Positions 35,194 through 40,608 of a stretch of 40,608 bases of DNA are shown here, piece by piece. Within the stretch, counting starts at the first letter, position 1. The number at the start of each line of letters is the position of its first letter. Location of the stretch: positions 1 to 40,608 of the IMG/VR virus record IMGVR_UViG_3300037041_001261. One strand, given 5' to 3'. A model generated the notes under the pieces. The model was not told where the DNA came from, made no database searches, and saw nothing but the letters and a program-made list of their open reading frames with translations. The stretch is from a virus. A program made the translations under genes and the position numbers.

Positions 35194-35561
35194 CTTGGGT
35201 TCCCCTTATCTATGCTACCGAACCGGTAGTCAACACCCGGCAAGACCCTGTAGTTGTCGTTCGCTATAATTCCAATCTCTTGAAGGGCATCGTCCGTGAA
35301 CTTCTCGATGGCCGGTGCCACGTTCGGAATATCAAAGGCTCGGGCCGAACCGGGAAATATCGTGTATGTAAACTTATACGGCGGTAAAAAGGTTAAGACC
35401 CTGCCGCGGACGGCGTTCCGCACGACCTCGACCCAGAGAATCTTCGCCTGGTTCATGGTCATGTGATGCGTGTTCCGGTAGGTGTTCAGGTTTAATGCGA
35501 ACACCTTGTCCTCTTTCGTCTTACGAGGAATGATTAGCGTCAACGGTAGTATTATCTTCAT
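35151..35561 (-). CDS. RusA-like Holliday junction resolvase, 136 aa
   Basis: The ATG at 35561 overlaps the upstream stop as ATGA (the frame runs further up as a shadow). The core reads like RusA: AFDIPNVAPAIEKFTDDALQ with D76, N79, K86 and D89/D90, then GIIANDNYRV with D101. RusA uses acidic residues in a D-x-D-N...K...DAL...DD pattern to cut four-way junctions as a dimer. Here DIPN replaces DLDN, so one of the usual aspartates is missing and activity is uncertain. Phages use such enzymes to clear branched DNA before packaging. The N terminus (MKIILPLTLIIPR) is the first strand. Confidence 0.7.
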   Translation of the reverse strand: MKIILPLTLIIPRKTKEDKVFALNLNTYRNTHHMTMNQAKILWVEVVRNAVRGRVLTFLPPYKFTYTIFPGSARAFDIPNVAPAIEKFTDDALQEIGIIANDNYRVLPGVDYRFGSIDKGNPRCELVISKYDPSSP

Positions 35562-35731
35562 TTTTCGATAACATAAAACAGTTGTTCTTGTTGCTCTTTC
35601 TTCTTCCGGGGTGTGAGCTGTGCCTTGGTGGCGAACTTCGTACCCGTGAGAACACCCCACGCTCCGGAAACCCTCTTCTTCAGCTCTTTAAAGTCTAACG
35701 TCCCATTTTTCATTAGTTTGTTTTGTATCAT
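35558..35731 (-). CDS. Small basic protein, 57 aa
   Basis: MIQNKLMKNGTLDFKELKKRV through LFYVIEK. The start is ATG 35731 with GGGAG eight bases upstream; it overlaps the methyltransferase by 44 bases. A later ATG at 35713 has no binding site. The second half (WGVLTGTKFATKAQLTPRKKKEQQEQ) is basic. It is translationally coupled to the RusA-like gene. Probably nucleic-acid associated. The family is unknown. Confidence 0.55.
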   Translation of the reverse strand: MIQNKLMKNGTLDFKELKKRVSGAWGVLTGTKFATKAQLTPRKKKEQQEQLFYVIEK

Positions 35732-36305
35732 GATTTTTCTCCCATATGACGAAATATTGTTCCATATACGTTTCAACCCTGGCGTGAGGGAAGATGTCCA
35801 TAAGTTCAGCCTTGGTGTAGTGCTTGACGTGATAGCCCCGTCGTTCGGCCACGGATTGCGGGTCATAAGGACACGCCTCCCCGCTCGGGGTGCAGACGAT
35901 GAGAAGTTGGCCCGCCACTTCCATCAGGGTTTCGGCCAGAAGGTAGGGGAACTCGACATGCTCGAACATCTCCATACAGGTCACAATGTCGTAGGCCGGT
36001 TGAGGGGCCAGGGCGTCCGCCACGTCAAAGGCCAGGGTGACGTTCCCATAGTTCCTCTGTGCGTACTCCACGGCCTCCCGGCAGTTGTCTATACCTTTGG
36101 CCCAATGCATCGTTTCCATCGCCATGAGGGCCGTCCCGTAACCACACCCGCACCCGATGTCGATGAGGGTCGGATGGATAATCTTCTTCTCTTCCAGGAA
36201 TTGCCTGATTATGACCCGGGCCTTGCCGTGAAGGGCCAGGTGGACATACAGGTTGTCGCGGCTTGCCGGGTCGTCCGGCACTACCCTCTCGCCGGTGTAT
36301 TCCAT
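35688..36305 (-). CDS. Class I SAM-dependent methyltransferase, 205 aa
   Basis: The start is ATG 36305 (MEYTGERVVPDD), sharing one base with the stop before it (TGATG). An in-frame TTG directly before is less likely. The N terminus 'EYTGERvvP' is typical of small-molecule or glycan methyltransferases. SAM motif I is LIDIGCGCGYGT (47-58), followed by the acidic GID, then DIVTCMEMFEHVEFP and LLIVCTPSGE (post-motif strands). The shape is that of the Methyltransf_11/23 group rather than a DNA methylase: there is no DPPY or PC motif. Its target is unknown; modification of a nucleotide, sugar or host molecule is possible. It is the only such enzyme besides the fused one near the left end. Confidence 0.8.
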   Translation of the reverse strand: MEYTGERVVPDDPASRDNLYVHLALHGKARVIIRQFLEEKKIIHPTLIDIGCGCGYGTALMAMETMHWAKGIDNCREAVEYAQRNYGNVTLAFDVADALAPQPAYDIVTCMEMFEHVEFPYLLAETLMEVAGQLLIVCTPSGEACPYDPQSVAERRGYHVKHYTKAELMDIFPHARVETYMEQYFVIWEKNHDTKQTNEKWDVRL

Positions 36306-36619
36306 CAATTAAACCCCTTTATCCTGACCTCGTGGTCGGTTATTTTCTTCTCGCTCTCCTCTTCTATCTTGCCGTTCAAACCCTGGATGACAAACTGGTG
36401 TGTGTCTTTCTCGCTGGGTTTTGCCTTCGCGTCCCGGTCTGCCGCCATCTTCGCCAGGGCGACATAATCCCTCAGGACTTGCCGGGCGAACACCGGGTCG
36501 GCCTCCATCTGCGACTTGATGTATTTGAAGCCACCAAGGTCGTCTATGGTTTCGTGAAGCCCCCGGAGAACGGCGTCGATGCTAAATTCCTCAATCGCTT
36601 TCTTTTTTCGTACGGCCAT
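36305..36619 (-). CDS. Unknown protein, 104 aa
   Basis: The start is ATG at 36619, inside the coiled-coil gene (29-base overlap), with AAGGAG upstream (AAAAAGGAGTCACG). The sequence is helical and charged: SIDAVLRGLHETIDDLGGFKYIKSQM, then FARQVLRDYVALAKMAADRDAK. A short basic start (MAVRKKK) is DNA-binding-like. The small helical form recalls small-terminase-like or replication-accessory proteins, but no HTH is visible, so I leave it unnamed. Confidence 0.6.
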   Translation of the reverse strand: MAVRKKKAIEEFSIDAVLRGLHETIDDLGGFKYIKSQMEADPVFARQVLRDYVALAKMAADRDAKAKPSEKDTHQFVIQGLNGKIEEESEKKITDHEVRIKGFN

Positions 36620-36785
36620 CGTGACTCCTTTTTGCCACCAGCGTCTTTACCTCGTCTGCAAGGTCACGGCCCTCTTTCTTGAGGTCGCATATCTCGTCAA
36701 ACACCTCCTGAAGCTCGGCGTCCAACTCGTCCAACGCCTCCGCTATCTTTCCTATCAAGCTATATATTTTGGATTTTGACGCCAT
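36591..36785 (-). CDS. Short coiled-coil protein, 64 aa
   Basis: The start is ATG at 36785 with AAGGAG upstream. Heptads run through KIAEALDELDAELQEVFDEICDL and continue in the next helix (GRDLADEVKTLVA). It overlaps the HTH gene upstream by 31 bases. It could be an oligomerisation partner for the HTH protein or the next gene product. No family is recognised. Confidence 0.6.
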   Translation of the reverse strand: MASKSKIYSLIGKIAEALDELDAELQEVFDEICDLKKEGRDLADEVKTLVAKRSHDGRTKKESD

Positions 36786-37084
36786 TTTTCAGACTCCTTT
36801 TCCTTTTCTATAATTTTATGGTATTCTGGGTGCGCCTGTCCTAGCTTTTTAATAGCCTTCAATATCCCTTTTCTTACTGTTTCGTGCGATATGCCAAAAA
36901 GTTTGGCTATTTCTCTGAGAGAGAAAGACTTGCTACACCTTATTCCGACCCACAGGCAATAGACCTGACGCTCGAAAACGCTTAGTTCAGAAAACAGCTC
37001 GTCAACAGATACCTCAGGGTTTCTGCCTTTGCCTCTTCTAGCGTTTCTGCTACCCCCCACTTCGCCCCTGTTTTCCACATCCAC
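36755..37084 (-). CDS. Sigma-region-4-like HTH protein, up to 109 aa
   Basis: The start is uncertain: GTG at 37084, 37078 or 37060; the last has AGGGG five bases upstream and would give about 101 residues. The core LSVFERQVYCLWVGIRC then FSLREIAKLFGISHETVRKGILKAIKKL is an HTH of the sigma-70 region 4 / LuxR-like kind ('sxrEIAxxxgiSxxTVrkxxxxAxkKL'). In phages such small proteins often act as late-gene activators or sigma factors. It overlaps the 79-aa gene by about 100 bases. It may act on the 17-bp elements before terminase and scaffold; that link is inference only. Confidence 0.7.
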   Translation of the reverse strand: MDVENRGEVGGSRNARRGKGRNPEVSVDELFSELSVFERQVYCLWVGIRCSKSFSLREIAKLFGISHETVRKGILKAIKKLGQAHPEYHKIIEKEKESEKWRQNPKYIA

Positions 37085-37221
37085 CGTCCGTTTGTCATTT
37101 GTGCCACCGATGCCCCGACCTTCAGGAGTCTGCCTGTTTTCTTCCCCTCAACCCTGTAAGTGTGGAATCTCCCCCAGACATACATTCCGTCTTTCTTCAC
37201 CCAGGCCGTTTCAAAGTTCAT
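36982..37221 (-). CDS. Unknown protein, 79 aa
   Basis: The start is ATG at 37221, overlapping the zinc-ribbon gene by 11 bases. The sequence is rich in Trp and Gly (AWVKKDGMYVWGRFHTYRV, NGRWMWKTGAKWG), like a small SH3- or beta-barrel-type domain; it ends with a short helix (TLEEAKAETLRYLL). The same kind of 'W..G..v..v.gk.tgr..' pattern occurs in small phage proteins of unknown role. A long overlap with the HTH gene in another frame makes both ends of this pair less certain. Confidence 0.6.
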   Translation of the reverse strand: MNFETAWVKKDGMYVWGRFHTYRVEGKKTGRLLKVGASVAQMTNGRWMWKTGAKWGVAETLEEAKAETLRYLLTSCFLN

Positions 37222-37366
37222 CTTTTATTTCTATTTCCTTTCCACAGCCGGGACACAGCGATTCCCTGCCAATTAAGTGAACGGGGCTGTACTTGCCCCC
37301 GCACGACGATTTGTAGAAAATATGAATCACGCTCTCCGTCATCTTCCACTCGCATTTTTCGTTCAT
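37211..37366 (-). CDS. Zinc-ribbon micro-protein, 51 aa
   Basis: MNEKCEWKMTESVIHIFYKS then CGGKYSPVHLIGRESLCPGCGKEIEI. Cys at 5, 22, 38 and 41 with His at 15 and 31 gives a likely zinc ribbon (CPGC knuckle). The start is ATG 37366 overlapping the upstream stop as ATGA, with GAAGGAAG before it. Its size falls below common annotation limits. Such proteins are frequent in phage early regions and may bind nucleic acid or a host protein. Confidence 0.7.
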   Translation of the reverse strand: MNEKCEWKMTESVIHIFYKSSCGGKYSPVHLIGRESLCPGCGKEIEIKDEL

Positions 37367-37533
37367 TCTTCCTTCTTGTAAAACAAATAATTGCTTCCGT
37401 CAAACCCTATCTTGTCCGGGCGCCATGAGATGCCAAAATGAAGAAGGCACCCCGACTTGACGGACTTGATACCTCCAACCCCCATTGCCTCCACTTTTTC
37501 CCTCGGTACAACCAAATCAGGTTGTCTGCCCAT
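37363..37533 (-). CDS. Small protein after recT, 56 aa
   Basis: MGRQPDLVVPREKVEAMGVG through YLFYKKEE. The start is ATG 37533 with GAAGGA upstream; it overlaps the RecT-like gene by 17 bases and ends coupled to the zinc-ribbon gene. The middle holds LHFGISWRPD. One cysteine only. The function is not recognised; overlap and a good binding site support it as a real gene. Confidence 0.6.
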   Translation of the reverse strand: MGRQPDLVVPREKVEAMGVGGIKSVKSGCLLHFGISWRPDKIGFDGSNYLFYKKEE

Positions 37534-38377
37534 TTAACTTTTCCTTCAGCCCTTCGACCTTCTCGTCGGTCTTTTCTTTCGCGGTGTCGCCGCTTCCCAA
37601 CATCATGTCCGAATAGTCCTCATCGTCAAAGACAAATTCCCGCTCCAACTGCCCGGCCTCGGCCTTCTCCTCGAGCATCGTCGCCCGCTGAAGCTCCGGT
37701 GACTGGGGTATGTACTTGGCAAGCTGTCGGATGGCCGTCTTTTTAATCATGATTTCTTCCTGTTCGACCCAGATACAGGACGAAACCTTCTTCGCCTTGT
37801 ACGCCGCGTAACTGGCGGACTTGTCGCGTATCTTCATGACATCTTCCATCCACATCCAGACCATTCTCTTCCCGCCGCCGTTCAAAGTGACCACGGCATA
37901 GACGGCGACCTTCTTCTCGCCTCTCTCCGACGGGGGCAACGGAACATGTTTGATGTCCGGCTCACTCCCGCCCATGTATGCGTGGACTTCGTTCTCGTAG
38001 ACAATCTCGACAAAGAACGTCCCGATTCTCCCCGACCTGTCGGCCAGTTCCATCAAGCCCTTGTAGCCGGGGATGAACTGGACGGTGTACGCACCTTTCT
38101 TGCTGTCCCAGTATGGGACAAGGTATGCGTGGCCGCGGATGTCGTCAACGGTCAGGCCAAGTTGGGCCGACTGTATGAGGGCCGATATGAATGATTTCTG
38201 GTCGGCCAAAAGGAGCTTCGGGTTCTTCTGGGCCGTTGAGAAGGCTATGCGGGCGAACCGGTCAACCCGAATCTGCTCGGGCAACGCCCTCTCTATCTGG
38301 CCTTTGTACTTTTCAAGCATTGCCTGGAGCGATGTCGCCCTTGCCACCAGGTCTGTTGAAGATTTTTCATTTGCCAT
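37517..38377 (-). CDS. recT: RecT-family single-strand annealing protein
   Basis: A 286-aa protein with ATG at 38377 and GGAGG upstream. It matches RecT in order: RFARIAFSTAQKNPKLLLADQKSFISALIQSAQLGL near 40-80, GHAYLVPYWDSKKGAYTVQFIPGYKGLMELADRSG, then VVTLNGGGKRMVWMW and a C-terminal SASYAAYKAKKVSSCIWVEQEEIMIKKTAIRQLAKYIPQSPEL. The tail is acidic. RecT proteins anneal complementary DNA strands and usually pair with an exonuclease (RecE type). No exonuclease is seen in the window; it may lie beyond the right edge. The RusA- and PD-(D/E)XK-like genes are in the same cluster. Confidence 0.92.
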   Translation of the reverse strand: MANEKSSTDLVARATSLQAMLEKYKGQIERALPEQIRVDRFARIAFSTAQKNPKLLLADQKSFISALIQSAQLGLTVDDIRGHAYLVPYWDSKKGAYTVQFIPGYKGLMELADRSGRIGTFFVEIVYENEVHAYMGGSEPDIKHVPLPPSERGEKKVAVYAVVTLNGGGKRMVWMWMEDVMKIRDKSASYAAYKAKKVSSCIWVEQEEIMIKKTAIRQLAKYIPQSPELQRATMLEEKAEAGQLEREFVFDDEDYSDMMLGSGDTAKEKTDEKVEGLKEKLNGQTT

Positions 38378-38594
38378 TCTGTTCCTCCAGTATCAGGCGA
38401 ACCGCCTTTTTATATAATCCCTGTATCCGTGCAACGTGCCGTTTTAAATCCTCTGCATGCCGGGCCTTTTCCATGAGTTTTATCGTTTCCTTCAAGGGTT
38501 CCAGGTATTCCGGCCTTTTCTCGACGACCTCGGCCAGGGCCACGGGTTGCTTGTCCATCCACCAGAGGATGTAGTGACAGGTATACGTTGTCAT
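38367..38594 (-). CDS. Unknown helical protein, 75 aa
   Basis: The ATG at 38594 overlaps the stop before it as ATGA; the end overlaps recT by 11 bases. MTTYTCHYILWWMDKQPVALAEV is followed by a charged helical segment (LKETIKLMEKARHAEDLKRH; IQGLYKKAVRLILEEQ). No motif is recognised. Probably a recombination accessory by position only. Confidence 0.6.
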   Translation of the reverse strand: MTTYTCHYILWWMDKQPVALAEVVEKRPEYLEPLKETIKLMEKARHAEDLKRHVARIQGLYKKAVRLILEEQNGK

Positions 38595-38794
38595 TTTCCT
38601 TCCTCCCGATATATCTCCCAGAGAAGGGTTTTCTCCGGGGGCAATTCAAGCCTAACAGGAAAATAGTTCTTTTTTGCTGTGGAAAAGCTAATAGTTACAA
38701 ACCTGGCTCCATCAGGCATATTAAGGGACACGAACTTTTGTTCCCCTTTTTCGTCCCTGATTTTCAAGACCAGCTCTTTGTTATAAAAAGTCAT
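38591..38794 (-). CDS. Unknown beta-rich protein, 67 aa
   Basis: I choose ATG 38794 (MTFYNKELVLKIRDEKGEQK); the frame runs further up but that part is a shadow of the gene before it. It overlaps that gene by 14 bases. Strand-like stretches ARFVTISFSTAKK and YFPVRLELPP alternate with charge. No motif is seen. Confidence 0.6.
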   Translation of the reverse strand: MTFYNKELVLKIRDEKGEQKFVSLNMPDGARFVTISFSTAKKNYFPVRLELPPEKTLLWEIYREEGK

Positions 38795-39005
38795 TGTAAT
38801 CACCAAATTCCGGTTCAAACGGGGAGTGGCCATCTCCGATTTCTTCACGGGACGCACCGCTAGACGGAGGAATGACCGACAGTTCCGCAGTCCTCGGTTC
38901 CAAGGCTTGTGGAGTTTTTATTTGGACCTCCCCGAAATTCTTGCACAGGCGGTACCCCTTATCCATCCGCTCAAAGAGTGCCTCTGTTTCTTCCCAAACC
39001 GTCAT
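38781..39005 (-). CDS. Unknown acidic protein, 74 aa
   Basis: The ATG at 39005 overlaps the upstream stop as ATGA. MTVWEETEALFERMDKGYRL is a helix; KNFGEVQIKTPQALEP is a strand region; the tail is acidic and ends FGDYNDFL. An acidic aromatic C-terminal tail of this kind occurs in phage single-strand-binding proteins, but the N-terminal part is too short for an OB fold, so no name is given. Confidence 0.55.
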   Translation of the reverse strand: MTVWEETEALFERMDKGYRLCKNFGEVQIKTPQALEPRTAELSVIPPSSGASREEIGDGHSPFEPEFGDYNDFL

Positions 39006-39640
39006 ATGTCCGCCTCGGGGACAAATTCATCGTCATACACAAGCTCCGGCTGTTCTCCGCGAACCTTGTACGCCTTGGGATACCTGTCCACGATGTTGTC
39101 CACAAAGGTGTGATTCACCATGCTCAGGTTCACGATAAGCCTTCTCGCCATCACCCCGGCATCGTAATTATACGTTAATGTCAGCGCCCGCCCGACAACC
39201 ATGTTCGGGTCGTCCGGGTCTATCCAGACCGCCCGTTGCGACCCGTCTTTTCCATGAATCGTAGAGTTGGCCCTCAGGTAGGGTTTTCCCCCTTCCACGG
39301 GTTGCTTCTTCACAAGGACATCGTTGACGAGCTTTGCTATCTCTTCGTGCGACAGGGTTTTTTCGGTTTCCGTTTTTTCATACGCCTTCCTCCTCTGGTA
39401 GTCTGAGGTAATCCTGATGTCGCGGTATTTCTTTAAGAGGCGCAACAGGGTTGAAAACCCGAACCGGTGTTGGTCTGATTCAACCAACTCGTCGAGCGAA
39501 CGCTGTAAATCCAAATTCTCAAAGTCCCTCTGTACCTTCTCGAAGGCGAACCGGGCCATCTCCCTCATCCCGCGGTTCTCGACCGCCATGAGCTTAAAAG
39601 CCTCGAGCATCTTCTCGTCGTAGAAGTCCTTGTTAATCAT
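39002..39640 (-). CDS. Unknown replication-module protein, 212 aa
   Basis: The start is ATG at 39640, coupled to the preceding stop as ATGA. The N-terminal half is helical and charged (KVQRDFENLDLQRSLDELVES, STLLRLLKKYRDIRI); the second half has strands: WIDPDDPNMVVGRALTLTYNYDAG, then RLIVNLSMVNHTFVDN. No catalytic motif is apparent. Its position beside the replication protein suggests a DNA-metabolism role. Confidence 0.6.
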   Translation of the reverse strand: MINKDFYDEKMLEAFKLMAVENRGMREMARFAFEKVQRDFENLDLQRSLDELVESDQHRFGFSTLLRLLKKYRDIRITSDYQRRKAYEKTETEKTLSHEEIAKLVNDVLVKKQPVEGGKPYLRANSTIHGKDGSQRAVWIDPDDPNMVVGRALTLTYNYDAGVMARRLIVNLSMVNHTFVDNIVDRYPKAYKVRGEQPELVYDDEFVPEADI

Positions 39641-39933
39641 CTGGCCGTCACCCTGGGCCTCTGCATCGGTCTGGTAGTCGGCATCTCTCTGTTAGTCGGC
39701 ATCTCTGCATCGACAGGTTCCGGCCATGGGGGTGTCGGTGCATCCGCCTCTTTTGCCGTACGTTTGTAAAATTTATCTTCAACCCCGTGCGGGTCTTTCA
39801 GATATTCCGTCAGAAAGGGAATGACCTCATCTTCCCGCCGAAAGATAAAACACTCGCATCCCACGCTCACCGCCAGCATCCATTTGCCTGTCTGAAAATC
39901 TTGCCCTGCGTCCTTGATGCTTATATCTCTCAT
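39637..39933 (-). CDS. Unknown protein, 98 aa
   Basis: The start is ATG 39933 (MRDISIKDAGQDF), with AAGGAGGAGG upstream, the best ribosome-binding site nearby. A longer frame reading up to 40098 is a shadow of the gene before it. The first half is beta-alpha (KWMLAVSVGCECFIFRREDEVIPFLTEYL) and the last 30 residues are Pro/Met/Arg-rich with tandem MPTNREMPTTRPM. The function is unknown. Confidence 0.65.
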   Translation of the reverse strand: MRDISIKDAGQDFQTGKWMLAVSVGCECFIFRREDEVIPFLTEYLKDPHGVEDKFYKRTAKEADAPTPPWPEPVDAEMPTNREMPTTRPMQRPRVTAR

Positions 39934-39949
39934 TTTTCCTCCTCCTTTT

Positions 39950-40608
39950 TCATCTCCACAACGAATCCTTCTTCCCTTCCGGCAATGCCGTCCCTTCCGG
40001 TTCTTGCCAATCAATCCAGCCCTTTTCCTGTAGGAACCGTATCGGGTCTTTTGCAAAACCCTCTCTCGCCTGGGTGCTGTCCGCATAATTCCTCGCACCC
40101 TGAATCACCAGTTCCCGGTCGCCGTTCTTGAACCGCTTGTAATAAACCCTGCATTTCTCTTTTCCGTCCTTTTTTCCATTCCTACCGGGATACAACGCCC
40201 AGAAAGCGTCAAAGGAGAATTCGGGAGCCTCTTTCTCTTTTGATTTCTTTTCTTCCCTCGCGGGTCTTTCTGTTTTTTCGCGGCAGTCATATTTCAGCTT
40301 TAATTCGTAGTGTTCAACAAAAGACCTGATAAGCGAGGTTTCATGCAGGGTGAGGAAGTGGCTCTCCACACCTTTCTTTTGCCTGTCCGACAGATTATAC
40401 GCCGGGACATAGACCTGATGCTTGAAGAGGTTGATGACCCAGACCACAAGGTTCTCATGGTCGTATTCTATGAGTCCCATGTTCTCAAGCTCCTCAAAGG
40501 CCTTCCTGGCATCCGGTATGTTCATGCCCACAAGTGAACAGGTCATCTCTTGCGGAATGTAATACAGACCGGTGTAGTGAGCCATTTGGTTGGTTATCAG
40601 ACATGCAA
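39950..40608 (-). CDS. Replisome-organizer/DnaD-like replication protein, 5' end cut by window edge
   Basis: The frame stays open to the right edge (residues ACLITNQ precede the first ATG at 40585), so that ATG is internal and the N-terminal part lies outside. 'LITNQMAHYTGLYYIP' matches the usual middle of phage replication-initiation proteins ('yLlTNp....GiY.lp') after a winged-helix start. LEELENMGLIEYDHENLVVWV and LFKHQVY follow. After a charged linker the C terminus FSFDAFWALYPGRNGKKDGKEK is the helicase-loader-like domain seen in phage O/DnaT-type proteins. It probably recruits the helicase at the phage origin. Confidence 0.75.
   Translation of the reverse strand, partial: ACLITNQMAHYTGLYYIPQEMTCSLVGMNIPDARKAFEELENMGLIEYDHENLVVWVINLFKHQVYVPAYNLSDRQKKGVESHFLTLHETSLIRSFVEHYELKLKYDCREKTERPAREEKKSKEKEAPEFSFDAFWALYPGRNGKKDGKEKCRVYYKRFKNGDRELVIQGARNYADSTQAREGFAKDPIRFLQEKGWIDWQEPEGTALPEGKKDSLWR

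Noticed and set aside
36305-36619. Small terminase subunit
   Set aside because: No HTH or oligomerisation pattern typical of TerS is visible and it is 2 kb from terL; left as unknown.
38781-39005. Single-strand DNA-binding protein, because of the acidic aromatic tail (DYNDFL)
   Set aside because: The protein is only 74 residues and has no OB-fold strand pattern.
39934-40098. Longer start for the 98-aa protein (to 40098)
   Set aside because: The added part is basic shadow sequence of the replication gene; AAGGAGGAGG before ATG 39933 decides the start.

Overview
The window is part of a tailed double-stranded DNA phage (Caudoviricetes), or possibly a prophage. Every gene I can support is on the minus strand, so the biological order runs from the right end (40608) to the left end (1). 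Genes are packed with 1-4 base stop/start overlaps or short gaps, and I see no host genes, tRNAs, rRNAs, IS elements or CRISPR arrays. The head module has a P-loop large terminase, a large portal, an acidic scaffold and a major capsid protein of the N4-gp56 type. I found no tape measure, sheath or tube protein, which suggests a short-tailed (podovirus-like) virion. The host cannot be read from the sequence. Both ends cut a gene: a collagen-like fibre at the left and a replication protein at the right. No DNA polymerase, lysis or integrase gene is present, so the window is not a whole genome.

Layout from right to left. (1) 40.6-34.1 kb: a replication/recombination and small-gene operon with a replisome-organizer-like protein, RecT-type annealing protein, zinc-ribbon micro-protein, sigma-region-4-like HTH protein, SAM methyltransferase, RusA-like resolvase, PD-(D/E)XK-like nuclease and many small unknowns. 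(2) 34.1-28.4 kb: terminase, portal, a small protein, scaffold and capsid. Each of the two gaps here carries the same 17-bp element next to sigma70-like promoter sequences. (3) 28.4-25.1 kb: a head/decoration protein, two small collagen-like proteins closed by a terminator hairpin, then neck/adaptor proteins. (4) 25.1-18.8 kb: fibre or surface proteins, including an 801-aa protein with five exact-length 21-residue repeats and a 753-aa protein very rich in Trp, Tyr, Asp and Glu. (5) 18.8-3.1 kb: two candidate internal virion proteins and one 4360-aa gene. (6) 3.1-0 kb: an Ig-like baseplate-type protein, a glycosyltransferase-methyltransferase fusion and the collagen-like Gly-X-Thr fibre.

The most striking item is the 13-kb gene. 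It encodes a giant polyvalent protein with, in order, an amphipathic N-terminal region, a Strawberry-notch-like SF2 helicase, a RadC-like JAB domain, a GHKL ATPase, a SprT-like HExxH metallopeptidase and a long helical C-terminal region ending in hydrophobic segments. By position and by analogy with N4 it is probably packaged and ejected with the DNA. The second is the GT-methyltransferase fusion 15 bases upstream of a threonine-rich collagen-like fibre gene, which suggests a phage-encoded glycan modification of its own fibre. The third is the shared regulatory element in front of terminase and scaffold.
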